This document shows, one piece after another, positions 1 through 5,253 of a stretch of DNA of 5,862 bases. Each line of letters starts with the position of its first letter. The first letter of the stretch is position 1. The stretch comes from Nocardioidaceae bacterium. Lineage in GTDB: Bacteria > Actinomycetota > Actinomycetes > Propionibacteriales > Nocardioidaceae. The DNA lies in NCBI GenBank assembly GCA_013811715.1, contig JACCUS010000114.1, forward strand, positions 1-5,862, read 5' to 3'. Under the pieces are notes generated by a model. The model was not told where the DNA came from, searched no databases, and worked only from the letters and a program-made list of their open reading frames with translations. The position numbers and the translations under genes were made by a program.

Positions 1-108
1 CGCCGCCAACTCGGCCAACCGGACCGCCAACTCGTCGTCCACGTACCGCAACGTGATCCTGGGCGTGCGAACCTCCAGATCGAACGGAGGCCAATACGGA
101 TGGGTCAT
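1..108 (-). CDS. GNAT-family N-acetyltransferase, N-terminal fragment (runs off the left edge)
   Basis: Read on the minus strand from the ATG at 108-106, an open frame of 36 codons runs without a stop to base 1. It begins MTHPYWPPFDLEVRTPRI and continues with LRYVDDELAVRLAELAA. An aromatic/Pro opening followed by 'L-x-V-R-T-P-R-x-x-L-R-Y' and an acidic helix start is the usual N-terminus of RimJ/RimL-type GNAT acetyltransferases, which move an acetyl group from acetyl-CoA to an amine; the 'TPR-x-x-LR' piece is the first beta strand. The acetyl-CoA-binding motif lies outside the window, so the family call rests on the N-terminus alone and the substrate is unknown. The gene is divergent from mug, with 60 bases between the starts. 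No clear Shine-Dalgarno is visible; a GACAAT hexamer lies 5 bases before the ATG on its strand, a weak -10 candidate. Confidence 0.72.
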   Translation of the reverse strand, partial: MTHPYWPPFDLEVRTPRITLRYVDDELAVRLAELAA

Positions 109-154
109 GGTCAATTGTCGCCGCTGCGCCCGGTCTGTTCGAGGCGGTTTCCTC

Positions 155-160
155 TAGCGT
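155..160 (+). promoter_or_regulatory. Putative -10 box (TAGCGT) for a leaderless mug transcript
   Basis: TAGCGT matches the actinobacterial -10 pattern TANNNT and ends 8 bases before the GTG at 169. That spacing puts the transcription start on or next to the GTG, as expected for a leaderless mRNA. There is no Shine-Dalgarno-like sequence before this GTG, which agrees. I see no convincing TTGAC-type -35 at the right distance. A near-identical layout (TAGGCT, 9 bases, GTG) occurs at 4381-4398. Confidence 0.55.
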
Positions 161-168
161 CGCCCGCC

Positions 169-732
169 GTGGGGTTCACCCGAGCAGAGCTGGAGGCCTT
201 CCGCGACGCCGTGGTGACCGACCTCGTCGGGCCCGGGCTCAGGCTGCTGTTCGTGGGCATCAACCCGGGTTTGTGGACGGCGGCCACGAACACCCACTTC
301 GCGCATCCGGGGAACCGCTTCTACCCGGCCCTGCTGCGGGCCGGGGTCATCGACCGCCCGATCGACCGGGGCGCCGGGATGACCGACGACGATCGTCGCC
401 ACCTCGTGGAGCGGGGGATCGGCATCACGAACCTCGTGGCCAGGGCCACGCCGAGGGCGTCGGAACTGTCCGCCGCCGAACTGCGGGCCGGCGGCGAGCG
501 GCTCGAACTTTTCGTGGCCAAGCACCGGCCTCGTGTTGTGGCCGTGGCCGGGATCACCGCCTTCCGCAGCGCGTTCGGCTGCCCCAAGGCTGTGATGGGT
601 CGGCAACCCGACGACATCGCCGGCGTCGAGCTCTGGGTCGTCCCGAACCCGAGCGGCCTCAACGCCCACGAGACCACCGACTCCCTCGCCCAAGCCTACC
701 GCGCCCCTGCCGAGGCGGCCGGCTTGATCTAG
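169..732 (+). CDS. mug: G:T/U mismatch-specific DNA glycosylase (Mug/TDG family)
   Basis: This cytoplasmic base-excision repair enzyme removes uracil or thymine mispaired with guanine, and ethenocytosine, leaving an abasic site. From the GTG at 169 the protein has 187 residues, close to the family's usual size (E. coli Mug has 168). The two signature motifs are present: GINPG at residues 30-34, whose Asn32 corresponds to the catalytic Asn that positions the water, and NPSGLN at 160-165, the minor-groove/intercalation loop (NPSGLS in E. coli). A HFAHPGNRF segment (43-51) also fits the family. The frame is open upstream to an ATG at 100, but that would add 23 residues unlike the family and overlap the divergent GNAT gene. 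The GTG start gives the typical 'GFTRAELEAFRD' opening and follows a TANNNT -10 box. It is probably a housekeeping neighbour and not part of the glycan locus. Confidence 0.93.
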   Translation: MGFTRAELEAFRDAVVTDLVGPGLRLLFVGINPGLWTAATNTHFAHPGNRFYPALLRAGVIDRPIDRGAGMTDDDRRHLVERGIGITNLVARATPRASELSAAELRAGGERLELFVAKHRPRVVAVAGITAFRSAFGCPKAVMGRQPDDIAGVELWVVPNPSGLNAHETTDSLAQAYRAPAEAAGLI

Positions 733-805
733 CCGTTGGTCGCCACCTTGCGCCCCACGAAGGACCTGGACATGGTGTCGGTGTTGCGGCCGCGCCCGGC
801 ATCAT

Positions 806-809
806 GGAG
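806..809 (+). promoter_or_regulatory. Ribosome binding site (GGAG) for the first glycosyltransferase
   Basis: GGAG lies 5 bases before the ATG at 815 and supports that start. Overlapping it, CATCAT (800-805) sits 9 bases before the ATG and could be a degenerate -10 box (second-position A and final T kept, first T lost), so initiation could instead be leaderless. The 82-base gap after mug holds no strong terminator; only a 5-bp inverted repeat (CGGCT/AGCCG) spans the mug stop codon. Confidence 0.45.
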
Positions 810-814
810 CACGC

Positions 815-1915
815 ATGACTGTGGACGATCGTCGATCGCAGGCGCTGCGGGTCGCCTACACGCTGGAGCAGTGCTGGCACCCCGTGCCCGGTGGCACGGC
901 CACCGCGGCCCTGGCCGTTGCCGGCGAGCTGCTCGACGATCCGTCGATCGAACTCGTGCCGGTGGCGGGTCGGCACGCCCGGCTGCCGCGACCCGAGTAC
1001 CGGTCGCCGGTTCCGGTGCGGGCACTGCCGGTGGCCAGGCCGCTGCTGTACGAGCTGTGGCTGCGCGCCCGATGGCCCAAGGTGGAGGGTGCCACCGGTC
1101 CCGTCGACGTGGCCCACGCCACGGGACTCGTGCCGTGCGCCAGCCTGGCGCCGATGATCGTCACGGTTCACGACCTGGCGTTCCTGCACAGTCCGCAGCA
1201 CTTCTCGCGCCACGGCGTGCGCCTGATGCGCCGCAGCCTGGACGTGATCCGGCGCAGGGCCCACTACGTGCTGTGCTCCAGCGAGGCGACTATGTCGGAC
1301 TGCGAGGCGGCCGGGATCGACGTCGGCCGCCTGCGCCACGTGCCACTCGGCATCGATGTCCGTCCGGTGCCGGGCGACGACGCCGATCGGCTTGCGAGAT
1401 ACGACCTGCCCGAACGGTTCGCCCTGTTCGTCGGGACGCTCGAGCCGCGAAAGAACCTGGTCCGCCTCGCCGAGGCGATCGCCCGCCTCGGCGATCTCCC
1501 CCTGATCGTTGCTGGCGCTCAGGGCTGGGGCCAGGCCGCACCGTCGGCCTCCGCCCACGTGCGCTTCATCGGCTTCGTACCGGCCGCCGATCTGGCGTCG
1601 TTGTACGCAGCCGCGACGGTCTTCGTCTACCCGAGCGAGCGCGAGGGGTTCGGGCTTCCCGTTCTGGAGGCCATGGCTCAGGGCACTCCAGTCGTGACCA
1701 GTGCCGCCACGTCGACCGAGGAGGTGGCCGGAGGTGCCGCCGTGCTCGTCGATCCGTTCTGCGTGGACTCGATCGCCGCCGGCATCGGCGAGGCGGTCGA
1801 ACACGCCGACGAACTGGCCGAACGCGGACGCCGGCGAGCCGAGACCATGACGTGGGCGGCCACCGCTGCCGCCACGAGGGCCGTGTACCTCGAGGCGGCG
1901 GGTCGGGTGTCCTGA
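815..1915 (+). CDS. GT4-family glycosyltransferase (mtfB-like), first of three
   Basis: A retaining GT-B glycosyltransferase that would move a sugar from a nucleotide donor to a growing glycan or lipid-linked acceptor at the inner face of the membrane. The 366 residues match the usual length. The N-terminal domain opens with RVAYTLEQCWHPVPGG; the Gly-rich loop PGG at 25-27 binds the acceptor side. HDLAF (119-123) marks the GT4 strand at the domain centre. The C-terminal donor-binding domain starts near residue 200 with FVGTLEPRKN (205-214), whose Arg/Lys contact the donor phosphates, and contains EGFGLPVLE (277-285), a full EX7E motif (Glu277, Glu285). No transmembrane helix or signal peptide is evident. 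Its stop overlaps the next start (TGATG at 1913-1917), so the two are likely translated together. Donor and acceptor cannot be told; mannosyl- or rhamnosyltransferase would be typical annotations. Confidence 0.9.
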   Translation: MTVDDRRSQALRVAYTLEQCWHPVPGGTATAALAVAGELLDDPSIELVPVAGRHARLPRPEYRSPVPVRALPVARPLLYELWLRARWPKVEGATGPVDVAHATGLVPCASLAPMIVTVHDLAFLHSPQHFSRHGVRLMRRSLDVIRRRAHYVLCSSEATMSDCEAAGIDVGRLRHVPLGIDVRPVPGDDADRLARYDLPERFALFVGTLEPRKNLVRLAEAIARLGDLPLIVAGAQGWGQAAPSASAHVRFIGFVPAADLASLYAAATVFVYPSEREGFGLPVLEAMAQGTPVVTSAATSTEEVAGGAAVLVDPFCVDSIAAGIGEAVEHADELAERGRRRAETMTWAATAAATRAVYLEAAGRVS

Positions 1916-3036
1916 TGGCCGTGGCGGCGATGAACCTGCTGTGGTGCCGGCCGGGTGCCGTTGGCGGCAGCGAGGAATACCTCGTACGTCAGTTGCTCGG
2001 CCTCGTGGAGCTCGGTCTCGAGCGAACCAGGCGACCTGTCGTCTACTGCCTCGACTCGTTCGCTGAGACCCATCCCGACGTGGCCACTGAGTTCGAGCTG
2101 GTCAGGCCACCGCTGCCAGGCGACCAGCGACCCTTGCGAGTGGCGGCTGAGCACACCTGGCTGGCGGCGCGCACGCGCCGGCACAGCCTCGTCCACCATG
2201 GTGGCGGCACGGCGCCGGCCGTCGGCCATCGGCCGATCGTGCTGACCGTCCACGATCTGCAGTACCGCGCCCTGCCGCAGAACTTCACCGCCGCCAAGCG
2301 AGCGTACCTGTCCCAGGCGGTACCACGGTCGGTCAGGCGCGCCGCCGTGATCACCACCCCCAGCCGATTCGTGGCCGACACCGTGATCGAGGCGTTCGAC
2401 GCCGATCCGGCGGCGCTAGTGGTCGTTCCCCACGGCATCCCGTCGTCGCTCGGCCGGACGGCATCCAGTGCCGGCGACCTGCGCCGCCGATTCGGGCTCG
2501 GGGAGGGTCGCGTCGTCGTGTACCCGTCTATCACCCACCCCCACAAGAACCACGGGTTCCTGATCGAGCTATTAGCCAAATGTTGGACCGATCCTGAGCT
2601 GCGGCTTGTGCTGCTGGGTGGGGCAGGCAGTGCCGATGCAGCCGTGCGCCGGGCGATCGAGGCGGCAGACGTGGCCGATCGCGTGATCCGCCCTGGCCGG
2701 GTCAGCGAGGCCGACCGGGACGGGCTCGTGCGACTGGCGGATGCTCTCGTCTTCCCCTCGACCTACGAGGGTTTCGGAGCGCCGGTGGCGGAGGCGATGG
2801 CGCTTGGCACGCCGGTGATCACAAGCGACGAAGCGGCGCTCCCCGAGGTGGTGGGCAATGCCGGCCTCGTGCTGCCGCTGCGTCTCGACGACTGGGCCGG
2901 GGCGCTCGACGACGTTGGCCGGCGGCGGTCGTCGCTGGTTTCGGCAGGACGGGCGCGGCTGGCACACTTCACGTTGCGACGTTCGGCAGGCGCCCTGTTG
3001 CGGGCCTACGATCTGGCGCTCGAGCGATCAGCATGA
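1915..3036 (+). CDS. GT4-family glycosyltransferase, second of three
   Basis: A second retaining GT-B enzyme of 373 residues. The opening MNLLWCRPGAVGGSEEYLVR (residues 6-25) carries the Gly-rich acceptor loop in the form GAVGGSEEY. HDLQY (113-117) parallels HDLAF in the preceding protein. The donor domain starts with VVYPSITHPHKNH (201-213), where Lys211 replaces the usual Arg-Lys pair, and has a full EX7E motif, EGFGAPVAE (285-293). Adjacent genes of the same fold and similar motifs suggest an old duplication followed by divergence. I chose the ATG at 1915 because it overlaps the upstream stop as TGATG; the in-frame ATG at 1930 gives a more family-like N-terminus (MNLLW) and is a real alternative. 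Codons 219-223 include CTA, TTA, AAA and TGT, unlike the surrounding G/C-ending codons. Donor and acceptor are unknown. Confidence 0.89.
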   Translation: MAVAAMNLLWCRPGAVGGSEEYLVRQLLGLVELGLERTRRPVVYCLDSFAETHPDVATEFELVRPPLPGDQRPLRVAAEHTWLAARTRRHSLVHHGGGTAPAVGHRPIVLTVHDLQYRALPQNFTAAKRAYLSQAVPRSVRRAAVITTPSRFVADTVIEAFDADPAALVVVPHGIPSSLGRTASSAGDLRRRFGLGEGRVVVYPSITHPHKNHGFLIELLAKCWTDPELRLVLLGGAGSADAAVRRAIEAADVADRVIRPGRVSEADRDGLVRLADALVFPSTYEGFGAPVAEAMALGTPVITSDEAALPEVVGNAGLVLPLRLDDWAGALDDVGRRRSSLVSAGRARLAHFTLRRSAGALLRAYDLALERSA

Positions 3037-3049
3037 CAGTGGGATCACG

Positions 3050-4333
3050 ATGACGGCGAGGGATGCCGACGCGCGGCCGGGCGCTGCGTCGCGCGTGATC
3101 GTCGTGCTGTGTCCTCATTTCCGGCCGGACTCGGCACCGACCGGCAATGTGATGTCGCGGCTCGTGGACGAGCTGGCGCGCCGGGGCTACCAGGTGCACG
3201 TGGTCACGGCCCTGCCGTGGTACCGGAGTCACGCCATCGAGCCAGGCTGGAGAGGCCGCCTCGTGCGATGCCAGACAACGGCTTGGGGTTCGATCACCAG
3301 GATCCACCCGTTCCCGGGCTCCGATCGCAGGAGCCTGATACGCCGAGCCGCCGGGTTCTGCGCCTTCTCCGCACTGGCCGCCCTCGTCGGGCTGCGGGCT
3401 GGCGGCTGGTTCCGCCGAGTCGACGCCGTGATCGCCATGTCGCCGCCGCTGACGATGGGGCTCACGGGGCGCATCGTCGCCTGGTCGCACCGAGCGCCGG
3501 AGATCTTCAACGTCCAGGACGTGTTCCCCGATGCCGCAGTCGAGACGGGAACCATCACGAACCGCCGCGTGATCCGCCTCGCCCGCTGGCTGGAGGTGCT
3601 CAGCTATCGGCAGGCCGACGCCGTCACGGTGCTCTCGGTGGACTTGGCCCACAACGTCTGTGCCAAGGTGGGCGACGCCCGTCGGGCGAACGTGCACACC
3701 ATCCCCAACTTCGTCGACACCGGCGTCATCGTTCCGCGCGATCGCCAGACGGCGTTGCGGCGCGAACTGGGGATCGGCGACGAGCCGGTGGTGCTGTACG
3801 CCGGCAACATCGGGTTCTCGCAGTCGCTGGCCCTGCTGCTCGGCGCCGCCGGATCGCGGCCGGATGTCACGTTCCTCATCAACGGCGGAGGGTCGGGCCG
3901 AACCGACATCGAGCAGATGGCGGCCGGGCTGGACAACGTCCGCTTCGGGTCGTACGTGCCCGAGGACCGCCTGAGCGAGCTGCTGGCCACGGGCGACATC
4001 CACGTGGTGCCACTGCGCGCCGGCTTGGCCAGGGTCAGCATGCCCTCGAAGACGTACTCGATCCTGGCCGCCGGTCGCCCGGTGCTGGCGTCGATCGATC
4101 CCGGGACCGAGGTCCCCAACATCCTGGCCGCCTCGGGGGCCGGCGTGGCCGTCGAGCCCGACGATCAGCAGGCGTTCGACAGGGCGCTCGATTCCCTGCT
4201 GTCTGACCCGCACAGCACAGCAGCAATGGGCCGGGCCGGCCGTCAGTGGGTGGAACAGGCGGCGTCACCGGCGGCGATCGCCGCCGCCTACGCCCGGCTC
4301 GTGGATGACCTTGCGCAACGCCGCAATCGGTGA
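3050..4333 (+). CDS. WbuB-like GT4 glycosyltransferase, third of three
   Basis: A 427-residue GT-B enzyme of the WbuB-like group, used in O-antigen, colanic-acid-type and other surface glycans. The N-terminal domain begins at residue 15 with RVIVVLCPHFRPDSAPTGN, then VTALPWY (52-58). PPLTMGLTGR (132-141) and FNVQDVFPDAAVETG (153-167) are hallmarks of the group. The donor domain starts with VVLYAGNIGFSQSL (247-260) and contains MPSKTYSILAAGRPVLA (331-347). In this group the classical EX7E motif is altered: at the position of its second Glu the protein has Ser337. Residues 99-118 are rather hydrophobic and may help membrane association. The frame is open upstream to 2858, but that overlaps the previous gene, so the ATG at 3050, 13 bases after the previous stop, is preferred; GTGGGA before it is a weak ribosome site. 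It ends 14 bases before a strong hairpin. The sugar is not predictable. Confidence 0.9.
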   Translation: MTARDADARPGAASRVIVVLCPHFRPDSAPTGNVMSRLVDELARRGYQVHVVTALPWYRSHAIEPGWRGRLVRCQTTAWGSITRIHPFPGSDRRSLIRRAAGFCAFSALAALVGLRAGGWFRRVDAVIAMSPPLTMGLTGRIVAWSHRAPEIFNVQDVFPDAAVETGTITNRRVIRLARWLEVLSYRQADAVTVLSVDLAHNVCAKVGDARRANVHTIPNFVDTGVIVPRDRQTALRRELGIGDEPVVLYAGNIGFSQSLALLLGAAGSRPDVTFLINGGGSGRTDIEQMAAGLDNVRFGSYVPEDRLSELLATGDIHVVPLRAGLARVSMPSKTYSILAAGRPVLASIDPGTEVPNILAASGAGVAVEPDDQQAFDRALDSLLSDPHSTAAMGRAGRQWVEQAASPAAIAAAYARLVDDLAQRRNR

Positions 4334-4345
4334 ACAGCGATGGGG

Positions 4346-4366
4346 TTCGGGGGCGCAGCCCCCGGG
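4346..4366 (+). terminator. Strong GC hairpin after the glycosyltransferase run; possible terminator or dispersed repeat
   Basis: CGGGGGC (4348-4354) and GCCCCCG (4358-4364) pair perfectly around a GCA loop, and two further T-G wobbles (4347/4365, 4346/4366) can extend the stem. It starts just after the stop codon at 4333 and lies upstream of the next promoter, the position expected for a terminator. There is no T-tract; a G-run follows instead, so it would not be a canonical intrinsic terminator, though U-tract-less hairpins are proposed to work in actinobacteria. It could also be mRNA-end protection or a dispersed intergenic repeat. Confidence 0.45.
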
Positions 4367-4380
4367 GGGAGCGCCGCCGA

Positions 4381-4386
4381 TAGGCT
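4381..4386 (+). promoter_or_regulatory. Putative -10 box (TAGGCT) for a leaderless transcript starting at 4396
   Basis: TAGGCT fits TANNNT and ends 9 bases before the GTG at 4396, so transcription would begin at or beside the start codon. No Shine-Dalgarno is present between the two. The expected -35 zone is filled by the GC hairpin and shows no -35 consensus. This suggests the last two genes form their own transcription unit, separate from the three glycosyltransferases. Confidence 0.55.
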
Positions 4387-4395
4387 CTCGTCCTC

Positions 4396-5253
4396 GTGGC
4401 ACGATCATCCTCGACGAACAGGGCGGCCAAGCTGGCCCAACGGTCCGGACGCGCCCGCGTCCGCTTCCAGGGTGGCACGCTGTTCCCTGCCATCGTCGCC
4501 ATGGTCGCTGTGCTCGGTCTCGCCACCATCGTGTACGCCCGCCAGTCCCGTCCTGCAGAGGACTCCTCGCCGCCCACTGTCGACGATCACTGGCACGCCT
4601 CGTACGGCCTCTATCTGTGCAACCCCGAGAGCGGGGAGATGGAGTGGCAGCAGTTGACTGGGGCAAAGGAGGAAGAGGACACCGCCGGCCAGCTGGTCAG
4701 CGACGAGTTTCTCGCCACCGGCGTGCACAGCCACGACGACGGCGTGATCCACTGGCACGCGTTCACCAGCCGGGCCACGGGCCGCAACGCCGATCTCGGC
4801 GTGTTCCTCGACGTGTACGGCGTGGATCTCAGCGACTCCGAGCTGAGGTTCCCTGACGACCAACTCTCCGGCGCCACGTACAAAGAGGACGACACGAAGT
4901 GCGGCGATCAGGACGGCAGCCTGCGCGTCCAGGCATGGGACAGCTACCAGAACACCGGCGAGGGCATCACCTACACGGCCAACTTCAACGACATCCGGAT
5001 GACGAAAAACTCGATGGTGTACACGATCGCCTTCGCCCCCGACGACGTGGTACTGCCGATGCCGCCAGAGGCTCAGAACCTACCGGCGCTCGGCGCCGCC
5101 GACTCCGGCGGCACCGAGGACCCCGCCGCGGCGACGACGGGCTCCTCGGCACCGGCTTCCACGGCACCGGGCTCCACGGCGCCGGTTTCCACGGCACCGG
5201 CTTCGTCCGCGCCACCGGGCACCACAGGCGCCACCACGCAACCTTCGGGCTGA
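4396..5253 (+). CDS. Membrane-anchored or secreted His-rich protein of unknown function
   Basis: I do not recognise a named family, though it resembles uncharacterised proteins seen in actinobacteria. The 285 residues show a basic N-terminus (Arg/Lys at 3, 9, 12, 16, 19, 21, 23), one hydrophobic segment at about 29-48 (anchor or uncleaved signal), an acidic globular domain at about 60-228, and a low-complexity Pro/Ala/Ser/Thr/Gly tail (about 232-285). With the basic side inside, the domain faces outward. The domain holds paired histidines: HWH (65-67), HSH (111-113) and HWH (119-121), with Asp114 and Asp115 between the last two, which suggests metal binding. Cys75 and Cys169 are the only cysteines and could form a disulfide. 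The GTG at 4396 is chosen because it follows a TANNNT box and gives the complete anchor. Its stop overlaps the pyrophosphorylase start (TGATG, 5251-5255). A role in the glycan pathway is inferred from position only. Confidence 0.85.
   Translation: MARSSSTNRAAKLAQRSGRARVRFQGGTLFPAIVAMVAVLGLATIVYARQSRPAEDSSPPTVDDHWHASYGLYLCNPESGEMEWQQLTGAKEEEDTAGQLVSDEFLATGVHSHDDGVIHWHAFTSRATGRNADLGVFLDVYGVDLSDSELRFPDDQLSGATYKEDDTKCGDQDGSLRVQAWDSYQNTGEGITYTANFNDIRMTKNSMVYTIAFAPDDVVLPMPPEAQNLPALGAADSGGTEDPAAATTGSSAPASTAPGSTAPVSTAPASSAPPGTTGATTQPSG
5148..5207 (+). repeat. Four tandem 15-base units encoding the Ala-Pro-Ser-Thr tail
   Basis: Units at 5148-5162, 5163-5177, 5178-5192 and 5193-5207 are variants of GGCACCGGCTTCCAC, with a decayed fifth at 5208-5222. 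The phase gives a five-residue protein repeat of the form S-T-A-P-x. In-register 15-base copies keep the frame and can expand or shrink by slippage, so tail length may vary between strains. Such tails are usually flexible spacers and possible O-glycosylation sites. Confidence 0.8.

Noticed and set aside
718..740. Inverted repeat CGGCT/AGCCG around the mug stop codon as a terminator.
   Set aside because: Only 5 bp with a 6-base loop and no T-tract; too weak to call.
729..773. Minus-strand 14-codon frame (MSRSFVGRKVATNG, stop TAG) in the gap between mug and the first glycosyltransferase; looks like a gene's C-terminal end.
   Set aside because: Extending it upstream runs into the glycosyltransferase coding region in a shadow frame, there is no ribosome site, and no family is recognisable. 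At most a gene remnant.
785..795. GC palindrome (GCGGCCGC) upstream of the first glycosyltransferase as an operator.
   Set aside because: Short self-complementary G/C octamers are expected by chance at this base composition, and nothing else supports regulation there.
659..1804. 381-codon minus-strand open frame opposite the first glycosyltransferase.
   Set aside because: Composition is typical of antisense reading in GC-rich DNA (many Arg, Gly, His, Pro), no domain is visible, and the + strand gene has clear motifs.
736..1914. Long upstream extension of the second glycosyltransferase frame back to 736.
   Set aside because: It lies fully under the first glycosyltransferase and its translation is Arg/Gly-rich shadow sequence with no motifs; the TGATG start at 1915 explains the real gene.
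2969..4213. 414-codon minus-strand open frame opposite the WbuB-like gene.
   Set aside because: Antisense shadow of a high-GC coding region; no conserved motif, start context or plausible fold.
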